Shown one piece after another: positions 35,208 to 42,451 of a stretch of 53,967 bases of DNA. The stretch lies in NCBI GenBank assembly GCA_046347015.1, contig JAXMHA010000018.1:1-53967 (forward strand), in the 5' to 3' direction. Both the position numbers and the translations under genes were made by a program. The notes under the pieces were generated by a model. That model had not been told where the DNA came from. It did no database searches and saw only the letters and a program-made list of their open reading frames with translations. Source of the DNA: Dokdonella_A sp046347015 (GTDB taxonomy: Bacteria; Pseudomonadota; Gammaproteobacteria; Xanthomonadales; Rhodanobacteraceae). Every line of letters starts with the position of its first letter. Position 1 is the stretch's first letter.

Positions 35208-36442
35208 GGCGCGCCTCCACTGATCCGCAGTTGCCCATCGACACCGCCGGCGCCGGCGTTCGCGGACACGAGTTCGACCTTGATTCCGGGCAGCGCCGCG
35301 AACTGCTCGCGCACGCTGTCGAGCGTCGCGACATCGGGGGCACGCAGCGTCAGCGTCATCACGCCGGTCCGGAATTCGAGCCCGCGGGTCTGTACGCGGG
35401 TCGCCCGGCCGAGGACCGGCGCGATCCGCCCGAGAAGCCGCGTGAAATCGCCGGATCCGGCATCGCCGCGCAGGCGCTCGAGGCGCCCCCGCATCAGGTC
35501 GGCCGCGCTCGCGCGCGACAACGCCTGCGCGTCGAGATCGGGGAATGCCTTCCGCAACACGTCGACCTGCGCGGCTTCGAGAGCCCGCGCTTCGCTGCGC
35601 AGCCGAAGCGCATCGACACCGCTCGCGGCGAACGCCAGCACGATGGTGGCGCCGGCGAGGATGGCGGCAACGCGCCACCAATGCCGCGCCGGCGCATGGC
35701 GATGCCGCGGCGTGAACTCGCCCTGCAGCAAGTCCAGGCCGTCCAGCGAGCCGGTGGCAAGGACCGCGAGCGCAGCGCCGGGTACCACGCGACGACTCGC
35801 CACCGGCCACGGCAATGGCGGTGCGCCACCGGTGCGGGCATCGATCACCTCGATCGGCGCCGGCTCCCCCGCGCCACTCATCCCGGCGAGCCACGCGGGA
35901 AGGTCCCCCGGCGCGCAGGCAATCGCGGCGTTGCGGCCCAACCGGACCCGCGCGCGATCGTCTTCGATCAGGGCGCGCGCATGGGCGCCATCCCAAGGCA
36001 ACGCCAACGCGTCGGGCAGCATGGCATCGGGCTTCACGCCCGCCGCGGCGAGCGTCGCCAGCCAGCCGCGCAGCGTATCGGTCGCGACGACGGCGACATC
36101 GACGTCATCGCCTTCGGCCGGCCCGAGCGCGAAGTGCAGCGACTCGACCGGCGACAACAGCTCGTCCTCGAGCGCGAACGGCACCCCCTGTCGGCGCTGT
36201 GCCGGCGTGCGCGCCGGGAGCCGGGCACGGGTCAGCAGGACGTCTTCGGACGGAACGAGGACGACGATGCGCCTTGCTCCCGCGAGCACCCCGGCAGGCG
36301 GCGCTCCGGTCATGGTCGAAACCCCGGCGCGCCCGGCCAGCCGCCAAGTCAGGCCGCCGTCGGCGCCAAGGCGCAGCACCAACGTGTCCGGCCCGGGACG
36401 CGTTTGCGATGGGTTGTCGGTACTCCGCGAATTCGCCGTCAT
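35204..36442 (-). CDS. gspL: Type II secretion protein L
   Basis: GspL binds the ATPase GspE on the cytoplasmic side and GspM at the membrane. The 412-residue protein has a cytoplasmic actin-like region (RIVVLVPSEDVLLTRARLP, then FALEDELLSPVESLHFALG), one membrane helix near residues 247-268, and a periplasmic domain with LLGRIAPVLGRATRVQTRGL. The start at 36442 is chosen because sequence upstream does not match the family; the ribosome site is weak. Its stop overlaps gspM. A 359-base gap separates it from gspK. Confidence 0.9.
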   Translation of the reverse strand: MTANSRSTDNPSQTRPGPDTLVLRLGADGGLTWRLAGRAGVSTMTGAPPAGVLAGARRIVVLVPSEDVLLTRARLPARTPAQRRQGVPFALEDELLSPVESLHFALGPAEGDDVDVAVVATDTLRGWLATLAAAGVKPDAMLPDALALPWDGAHARALIEDDRARVRLGRNAAIACAPGDLPAWLAGMSGAGEPAPIEVIDARTGGAPPLPWPVASRRVVPGAALAVLATGSLDGLDLLQGEFTPRHRHAPARHWWRVAAILAGATIVLAFAASGVDALRLRSEARALEAAQVDVLRKAFPDLDAQALSRASAADLMRGRLERLRGDAGSGDFTRLLGRIAPVLGRATRVQTRGLEFRTGVMTLTLRAPDVATLDSVREQFAALPGIKVELVSANAGAGGVDGQLRISGGAP

Positions 36443-36801
36443 CAGGGAGATCCGGATCGTTCGGCCTGATCCTGCCGTGCCCGCCAGCGTCATCGTGCCA
36501 GCGGCTGCCTTCGTGTTCGCCTGCGGAGCAACATCGCACGCGATTGTAGCGGTGCCGCCTTCGAAGGGGCGCGGACTCACCACGATGCCCCGATGGCGGG
36601 CCCTGCTTCCCGATGCCGTTCGGCGGCGAAGTGGGGGCCGGCCAAGGCGCGGGTCGCAGCAGGCGGAGCAGTCCGCAACTTGCGCCTCGGGGTCACGGAA
36701 CCGCTGGCGGGTCGAAGGTCGAAGGCGGTTCAACACACCCGCCCCGGTCCATCGTCGGATCGACTTCGCCGCGCAGGCGGCAAGCGAGGTGGCAGTTCCC
36801 G
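36443..36801 (-). other. 359-base gap inside the gsp cluster
   Basis: No gene is supported between gspK and gspL, although the other genes here are packed or overlapping. The minus strand carries a TACAAT hexamer at 36543-36548 that could be the -10 element of an internal promoter for gspL-M-N, about 95 bases before gspL; no matching -35 is evident. The open frames across the gap are low-complexity and Arg-rich. Confidence 0.4.
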
Positions 36802-37746
36802 CTACGGTGGTGCTCCCGCGTCTTCCCCGGCGGCGATCGCCGAATCGACGCCCCGCGAGCGCGCGAGCACGTGGATGCCGCCGTTGCCGCGCTCGATGAC
36901 GCTGGTGAAGACGAACGGAATCCCGTCGAGCGTGACGAGCGCACGGGCGAGGAAGTAGCTGCTGCGCACCGAGAACAAATCGCTCGGGACGGCGGTGGGC
37001 GGCAAGCCCGCCGCGCGCGCAAACGTGGGGAGATCCGGCCACTGCGCGCCGCCGTCCTGCCACAGCCGCTGCGCGAGCGCGGGTTCGATCGGCGGCACGG
37101 TGATCGCTTCCAGCACCGGCACGCTCGCCGTGTTGACGTTGATGTGCGTGCCCGTCGGCAGCGCACACACGTACGGCGCGATGCGCGCGTAGGCGTCTCC
37201 GGACACGCCGCGCACGAGCCGCAGTTCGGAGGCGTGCGCAAAGACTCGTCCCGATGGCCGGTACGGAATCGGCTGGGCGAGATACCAGGCGTCGGCGGCC
37301 GAACCCGACCCGGGCTTCGCGGCCAGCCATGCCGAAACCGCGTCGTCGAGCCCGGGGTCGGCATGCAGCACGCCGAGCAGGCGGCGGAACACGTCGTGCC
37401 ACGCCGGCGGCGCGCCGGGCGCGAGGTTGTTGAGGTTGAAGCAGCCGTCGAGATCGCGCATCGTCGCACCGATCGTTCCACCCGGCACCGGTTGCGACGG
37501 CAACGGCACGGCCCAGACATCGGTGTTCGCGTCCGATTGCGGTTCGTCGTGGAGCAGCGCATCCGCCGCCCACGCTTCGAGTCCCCGCGCGTACGCCACC
37601 GCCTGCACTTCCCGCAATGCGTTGCGTGTGCGCGCCAGTGCCAGCTCGCCACCATCGAGCAGGCCGGCGACGAGCACCACCGCGAGCGCGACCGCGAGCA
37701 GCGCGACGAGCAGGGCTATGCCGCGCTGGCGTGCCGGCCCTTTCAT
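36802..37746 (-). CDS. gspK: Type II secretion minor pseudopilin K
   Basis: GspK caps the pseudopilus tip with GspI and GspJ. The prepilin site is at G9/I10 (QRGIALLVALLAVALAV); position +5 is not Glu, which is the normal exception for GspK. The remainder (314 residues) holds the alpha-helical SAM-like insert with DLDGCFNLNNL and INVNTASVPVLEAI. It overlaps gspJ by four bases. Confidence 0.95.
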   Translation of the reverse strand: MKGPARQRGIALLVALLAVALAVVLVAGLLDGGELALARTRNALREVQAVAYARGLEAWAADALLHDEPQSDANTDVWAVPLPSQPVPGGTIGATMRDLDGCFNLNNLAPGAPPAWHDVFRRLLGVLHADPGLDDAVSAWLAAKPGSGSAADAWYLAQPIPYRPSGRVFAHASELRLVRGVSGDAYARIAPYVCALPTGTHINVNTASVPVLEAITVPPIEPALAQRLWQDGGAQWPDLPTFARAAGLPPTAVPSDLFSVRSSYFLARALVTLDGIPFVFTSVIERGNGGIHVLARSRGVDSAIAAGEDAGAPP

Positions 37747-38432
37747 GGCGTGGCGTCTCTGGCCGGTGGCGGTGGCGGTGGTGCTGGCGGCCCCGCATCG
37801 GCGGCCCGCAAGGGCCACGACGAGGCCAGCTCGACGACACGGCGGATCGAACCGATGCCGCTTGCGTCGATCGTGAACTCGACCGCGTCCGGCAACACGT
37901 CGAAGAGTGAAAGGCCCTGCGGCGCACAGGCCGGCACGGCCGGGGGCGGCCACGTCGGGTACCAGCGGCCATCGCACGCGTGGTAACGCAGCGCGAAATG
38001 CTCGACGCCGGACAGCAGCGTGTGTGCCAGCGGCGTGCTGCCCGGTGCGCGATCGAGCGCCGCGTAGATCGCGCGCTGCACGCCGCGATCGTCACCCGAA
38101 TACAGGATGCGTTCGAGCTGGCTGCGCGCTTCCACGCGCGGATCGGCCGCGCCAATGGCCGTGAACGCGATGTGGTCGCCGGTCCCGACGAGTGCCGGCA
38201 GCACGGCGCCATCATTCCCGCGCACCGGCCGCGGCGTCGCGGCGCCCAAGTCACGGGCGAGCGTCGACACGGACCGCACGACGTCGGCGAACCGCTGCTG
38301 CTCGGCGCCAAGGCGCGCGCGCGTTCGTGCGATCTGCGCGAGCCCGCCCCACGCCGCCGCCGCGATCGCCGCGAAGATCGCCAGCGCGACCAGCATCTCG
38401 ACCAGCGTGAACGCGCGTTGCGGTCTCGTCAT
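37743..38432 (-). CDS. gspJ: Type II secretion minor pseudopilin J
   Basis: A 229-residue minor pseudopilin: class III signal MTRPQRA/FTLVEML, with the helix to about residue 30 and E12 at mature position 5. The residue before the cleavage site is Ala rather than the usual Gly. The C-terminus is a Pro run (GPPAPPPPPPARDATP). Both ends overlap neighbours by four bases. It belongs to the GspIJK tip complex. Confidence 0.92.
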   Translation of the reverse strand: MTRPQRAFTLVEMLVALAIFAAIAAAAWGGLAQIARTRARLGAEQQRFADVVRSVSTLARDLGAATPRPVRGNDGAVLPALVGTGDHIAFTAIGAADPRVEARSQLERILYSGDDRGVQRAIYAALDRAPGSTPLAHTLLSGVEHFALRYHACDGRWYPTWPPPAVPACAPQGLSLFDVLPDAVEFTIDASGIGSIRRVVELASSWPLRAADAGPPAPPPPPPARDATP

Positions 38433-38797
38433 TGCAGCTCCGCGCTGCCGAAGCCCGACAGGTGCACGAGCGCGGTGGCGTCGTCGCCGGCGTACACGTC
38501 GATGTCGATGCGGCGGATTGCCGCGTTCGGAGTCGCGACGACGGCACGCCGCCAGCGCCAGTCGCGGCCGGCCAGCGTGACGCGGCCATCACTCGTGCCG
38601 GTCGGCGGAAATCGCGTCGCGAGGCGCGTGTCGGCCAGCACGTCGGCGGCGACCCAGCCCGCCAGCGTGCGTTCGCGCAGCGCATCGAAGTCGCGCACCG
38701 ACAGCGCCGCGGTGCGCGCCAGCGCGAGCAGCGCCAGCGCCACCACGACCAATGCGACCAGCACTTCCAGCAGCGTGAAGGCGCGCGTGCGTTTCAT
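38429..38797 (-). CDS. gspI: Type II secretion minor pseudopilin I
   Basis: A 122-residue minor pseudopilin with the signal MKRTRA/FTLLEVLVALVVVALALLA; E11 is at mature position 5. As in GspJ, Ala stands before the cleavage site instead of Gly. GspI nucleates the tip complex. The mature domain is short, normal for GspI. The start at 38797 overlaps gspH and the stop overlaps gspJ, both by four bases. Confidence 0.93.
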   Translation of the reverse strand: MKRTRAFTLLEVLVALVVVALALLALARTAALSVRDFDALRERTLAGWVAADVLADTRLATRFPPTGTSDGRVTLAGRDWRWRRAVVATPNAAIRRIDIDVYAGDDATALVHLSGFGSAELQ

Positions 38798-39303
38798 CGA
38801 TGGTCGTCGATCCGCCGCGGGACGACCGTGCCATCGGCGGCGCCATCGACCCGATACTTCACCGCAACCGACGGCAGCGCGAGTGTCAACACGAACGGCG
38901 TCATCGCGCCGGAGGCCCGGCAGATGACCTGCGGCTGTGCGTCGTCGCGCGTCGCGAGTTCGACCGGGCGGCCATCGCGCGCCAGCGTCACGATGCTGCT
39001 GTCCGGCCACTGGCGCGCACGCAATTCGCTGGTGCCTGCGAGCGCCCGCCACGCATCGCCGTCGAGCCGGTCGAATCGGTAGCCGTCGCGGGTGAGCACG
39101 GTGCCGATGTCGCGCCCGGCCAGCTCCGCCCGTTCGCAGGCGAACGCGACGAGACCGGCGAAACGGCGAGAGGCTTCGTCGAGCTGGCGTTCCCCGCCGG
39201 CGCCGGACAGCGCCAGGGTTGCCGCCAGCGCCAGCACGCCGACGATCGCGACGACGACCAGGGTCTCGACGAGGCTGAAGCCTGCGGTCCGGCGCACGCG
39301 CAT
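38794..39303 (-). CDS. gspH: Type II secretion pseudopilin H
   Basis: A 169-residue pseudopilin with RTAG8/FSLVETLVVVAIVGVLALAA and E13 at mature position 5. It has the GspH-type mature domain with LARDGRPVELATRDDAQ. It links the GspG shaft with the IJK tip. The ATG at 39303 is chosen because it places the prepilin site eight residues in. It follows gspG by 31 bases and overlaps gspI. Confidence 0.93.
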   Translation of the reverse strand: MRVRRTAGFSLVETLVVVAIVGVLALAATLALSGAGGERQLDEASRRFAGLVAFACERAELAGRDIGTVLTRDGYRFDRLDGDAWRALAGTSELRARQWPDSSIVTLARDGRPVELATRDDAQPQVICRASGAMTPFVLTLALPSVAVKYRVDGAADGTVVPRRIDDHR

Positions 39304-39334
39304 CGCGTCGCGCACGGCGCGCCGGCGCGAACCG

Positions 39335-39787
39335 TCAGCCGTCCCAGTTGCCAATGTCGGCGTTCTCGCCGCTGCCGCCGGGCCGCCCGTCCGCGCCGTC
39401 CGTCCAGACATCGACATCGCCGTGCCGTCCGGGTTGGGCGTATTGGTACGGATGCCCCCACGGATCCTTCGGCACGCGATCGAGGTAGGGCCCCTTCCAG
39501 TTCGGCGCATCCGGTTGCCCGGATGGCTTCGTGACGAGCGCAGCGAGTCCCTGTTCGGTGCCGGGATAGGCGAAGTTGTCGAGCTTGTACAGGTTGAGCG
39601 CGGTGACGATGCCCTGGATGTCCTGGCGTGCGCGCACGATGCGCGCCTCGCCCGGCCGCTCCATGACGCGCGGCACGACGATCACCGCGAGGATCGCGAG
39701 GATCACGACGACGACGAGGATCTCGATCAGCGTGAAGCCGCGCGCCCGGCCGGACGACGCGTGGAGTGGAACTTCGATTCGCCGCAT
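39335..39787 (-). CDS. gspG: Type II secretion major pseudopilin G
   Basis: GspG forms the shaft of the pseudopilus. The 150-residue protein has the prepilin site G17/F18 with E22 at mature position 5 (RGFTLIEILVVVVILAILAV), then the GspG signature with LYKLDNFAYPGTEQGLAAL and DPWGHPYQYAQPG, and the calcium-loop-like C-terminus GSGENADIGNWDG. It starts at 39787 on the strand opposite bioA, with 48 bases between the two starts. It is the first gsp gene here; gspE and gspF, often upstream, are absent. Confidence 0.97.
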   Translation of the reverse strand: MRRIEVPLHASSGRARGFTLIEILVVVVILAILAVIVVPRVMERPGEARIVRARQDIQGIVTALNLYKLDNFAYPGTEQGLAALVTKPSGQPDAPNWKGPYLDRVPKDPWGHPYQYAQPGRHGDVDVWTDGADGRPGGSGENADIGNWDG

Positions 39788-39835
39788 GGACGGCCTGCTT
39801 GTCGGAGGGAATCCGCCCGACGATGATAGCAAGCC

Positions 39836-41182
39836 ATGACCGCCCCGCAGCCCTCCCTCGCCGAACGCGACCTTGCCGTCGTCTGGCACCCATGCACGCA
39901 GATGCACGACCACGAAACCCTGCCGATGGTCCCGATCGCGCGCGCCGAGGGCGCGTGGCTGACCGGGACCGACGGACGCCGTTACCTCGATGCGGTCGCA
40001 TCGTGGTGGACCTGCCTGCTCGGGCACCGGCACCCGCGCGTCGTTGCAGCGCTGCACGAGCAGCTCGATTCCCTCGACCACGTCATGCTGGCCGGCTTCA
40101 CGCACGCGCCGGCCGTCGAGCTTGCGGAGGAACTGGTCCGCATCACGCCGCGGGGCTTGTCGCGCGTGTTCTACGCCGACAACGGCTCGAGCGCGGTCGA
40201 AGTCGCGTTGAAGCTCAGCTTCCACTACTGGCGGAACTGCGGCGAATCCCGCACGCGCTTCGTCACGTTGTCCGGCGGCTACCACGGCGAAACGCTGGGC
40301 GCGCTGTCGGTGACCGATGTTCCGCTCTATCGGGACACCTACGGACCGTTGCTGCTCGATCCGATCATCGCGCCATCGCCGGACTGCTACCGGATTCCGC
40401 CGGCACAACGCGCAGCCCACGTCACCGAACGCCTCGCATCGATGCGGAAGCTGCTCGAGCAGCACGCCGGAACGGTGTGCGCGGTGATCGTCGAACCGCT
40501 GGTCCAGTGCGCGGCGGGGATGCGGATGTACCCGCCGGAGTACCTGACCGGCCTGCGCGCGCTGTGCGACGAGTTCCGCGTGCACCTGATCGCCGACGAG
40601 ATCGCGGTCGGGTTCGGCCGCACCGGAACCCTGTTCGGGTGCGAACAAGGCGGCATCGCCCCCGACCTGATGTGCCTGTCCAAGGGCCTGACCGGCGGGA
40701 CGATGGCACTGTCCGCGGTGCTCGCGACCGGGGCGATTTACGACGCGTTCTATGCCGACTGGTCGGCCGGCAAGGCGTTCCTGCATTCGCACAGTTTCAC
40801 CGGCAACCCGATCGCCTGCCGCGCCGCACTCGCGACGCTGTCGGTGCTGCGCGAAGAGCCGGTCCTGCCACGCGTGCGGGAGCTGGCCGCGCACCTCGCC
40901 GCGCGGATTGCCCCGTTCGCGAACCACCCGCACGTCGGCGATGTCCGCCAGACCGGCTTGATCGGGGCGATCGAACTGGTCCGCGACCGCATGTCGGGTG
41001 ACCCTTTCCCCGCCAGCGAACGCCGGGGATTGCGCGTGTACCGCCACGGCCTCGAGCACGGCGTCGTGCTGCGGCCGCTCGGCAACGTCGTCTACTTCAT
41101 GCCGCCGTTCTGCATCACGCCGGACGAGATCGACACGATGGTCGACGTCGCGGCGGCCGGCATCGATCGCGCGGTGGCGTGA
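39836..41182 (+). CDS. bioA: Adenosylmethionine-8-amino-7-oxononanoate aminotransferase
   Basis: BioA makes 7,8-diaminopelargonate in biotin synthesis, with S-adenosylmethionine as amino donor. The PLP lysine is K283 in LMCLSKGLTGG; DAVASWWTCLLGHRHP (about residues 52-67) and LSGGYHGETLGALSV are characteristic. The 448 residues are normal. The start lies 48 bases from the divergent gspG start. Its stop overlaps the rsmE start (GTGA). Other bio genes are not in the window. Confidence 0.95.
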   Translation: MTAPQPSLAERDLAVVWHPCTQMHDHETLPMVPIARAEGAWLTGTDGRRYLDAVASWWTCLLGHRHPRVVAALHEQLDSLDHVMLAGFTHAPAVELAEELVRITPRGLSRVFYADNGSSAVEVALKLSFHYWRNCGESRTRFVTLSGGYHGETLGALSVTDVPLYRDTYGPLLLDPIIAPSPDCYRIPPAQRAAHVTERLASMRKLLEQHAGTVCAVIVEPLVQCAAGMRMYPPEYLTGLRALCDEFRVHLIADEIAVGFGRTGTLFGCEQGGIAPDLMCLSKGLTGGTMALSAVLATGAIYDAFYADWSAGKAFLHSHSFTGNPIACRAALATLSVLREEPVLPRVRELAAHLAARIAPFANHPHVGDVRQTGLIGAIELVRDRMSGDPFPASERRGLRVYRHGLEHGVVLRPLGNVVYFMPPFCITPDEIDTMVDVAAAGIDRAVA

Positions 41183-41925
41183 CCCCGGTGCGGGTGCCAC
41201 GCATCCACGTCGAGGCGATACCGGAGGCCGGCGGGACGCTGGCGCTGCCGGCGGCCGCGGCGGATCACGTGGTCCGGGTGCTGCGGCTTGCCACGGGTGA
41301 TGCGCTGGAATTGTTCGACGGCCGGGGGCGCGCGTGCAGCGCGTCGATCGTGTCGTCGAGCCGCAACCGGATCGGCGTGGCGATCGGCGACGAAGCTCCG
41401 CCCGCGGACCGGGAAAGCCCGCTGCACATCACGCTCGCGCAGGCCATGGCGCGCGGCGAGAAGATGGATGCGATCGTCCGGATGGCGACCGAGCTCGGGG
41501 TCGCGCGATTCGTGCCGCTTGCCACCGCGCGCAGCGGCATCCGCCTCGACGACGAACGGGCCGCACGGCGCACAGGCCATTGGCGCGCGGTCGCGATCGC
41601 GGCTTGCGAGCAGTGCGGGCGCAACCGTTTGCCGGCGCTCGATCCGCCGGTACGGCTGGACGAATTCCTTGCCGACGCAACGCAGCAGCCTGGGCTGAAG
41701 CTCGTGTTCGCCCCGGACGGCGCACGCGGGATTGCGGACCTTCGAGTCGACTCCGGTGTCACGGTGGCGATCGGCCCGGAAGGTGGATTCGCGTCGGAGG
41801 AAATCGAACGGCTGCGCGGGGGCGGCTTCGAGGCGATCCGCCTCGGGCCGCGCATCCTGCGCACCGAAACCGCCGGGGCCGCAGTGCTGGCCGCACTGCA
41901 GTCGCGCTTCGGGGATCTCGGTTGA
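41179..41925 (+). CDS. rsmE: 16S rRNA (uracil-1498-N3)-methyltransferase
   Basis: RsmE is a SPOUT methyltransferase for U1498 of 16S rRNA. Marks are AQAMARGEKMDAIVRMATELGV, VAIGPEGGFASEEIE and the knot segment LGPRILRTETAGAAVLAALQ, all in the expected order over 248 residues, with an N-terminal PUA-like domain (DHVVRVLRL). It starts with GTG at 41179, overlapping the bioA stop by four bases, so translation is probably coupled. It is convergent with chpC. Confidence 0.95.
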   Translation: MTPVRVPRIHVEAIPEAGGTLALPAAAADHVVRVLRLATGDALELFDGRGRACSASIVSSSRNRIGVAIGDEAPPADRESPLHITLAQAMARGEKMDAIVRMATELGVARFVPLATARSGIRLDDERAARRTGHWRAVAIAACEQCGRNRLPALDPPVRLDEFLADATQQPGLKLVFAPDGARGIADLRVDSGVTVAIGPEGGFASEEIERLRGGGFEAIRLGPRILRTETAGAAVLAALQSRFGDLG

Positions 41926-41950
41926 CGCGTTGCCGGCGCGAGCCGTTCGT

Positions 41951-42412
41951 TCAGGCCGGCAACGCGGCGAGCACCATGTCCTCGATCGCACCGAGGTCGG
42001 GGATGTACGCCCGGTCCTCGCGGACCAGCACCTCCGAGTGCACGCCCGCGGCGCGGCCACCTGCGTCGCCGGTCGGGATCAGGAGATCCGGCGTGACGGT
42101 CGTCAGGCGCGGGAAACCCTGTACCAGCATCGCGATGAACTGCAGGCGGGAATCACCACTGAGCGCCTTCAGTACGGCGATGCGCGCGCTCTCCGACGCC
42201 TCGCTGTCGGCGATGCCGACCAGCACCGGGAACGAAACCAGCGGCAGGTGCCAGCCACGCCACGTAATCGTCCCGAGCAGCCACGGCGGTGCGCCATCCA
42301 CGGCCGCCGGCGCGACGTAGCTGATCACTTCGGCAACGGTCGCGTTCGGCAGCAACACGCTGCCCCCGCTGACCGGAATCATCACGCCCCGGATTTCTCT
42401 TGTCGATTCCAC
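41951..42412 (-). CDS. chpC: CheW-domain protein of the Pil-Chp system
   Basis: A 153-residue protein with a CheW-like pattern: EIRGVMIPVSGGSVLLPN, AEVISYVAPAAVDGAPPWLLG, and WRGWHLPLVSF. CheW proteins couple receptors to the CheA kinase. It is the last gene of the pil-chp operon, 39 bases after chpB, the place of chpC in Pseudomonas aeruginosa. Its identity as ChpC rests on this position and the fold. Confidence 0.85.
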   Translation of the reverse strand: MESTREIRGVMIPVSGGSVLLPNATVAEVISYVAPAAVDGAPPWLLGTITWRGWHLPLVSFPVLVGIADSEASESARIAVLKALSGDSRLQFIAMLVQGFPRLTTVTPDLLIPTGDAGGRAAGVHSEVLVREDRAYIPDLGAIEDMVLAALPA

Positions 42413-42451
42413 GATTCCTGCCTCGAGTGGCTGTTGCGGCCCGCGCGCGAT

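Noticed and set aside
36443..38311. Extension of gspL upstream through gspK and gspJ
   Set aside because: The frame is open by chance; upstream residues are Arg-rich and overlap clearly identified pseudopilin genes in another frame.
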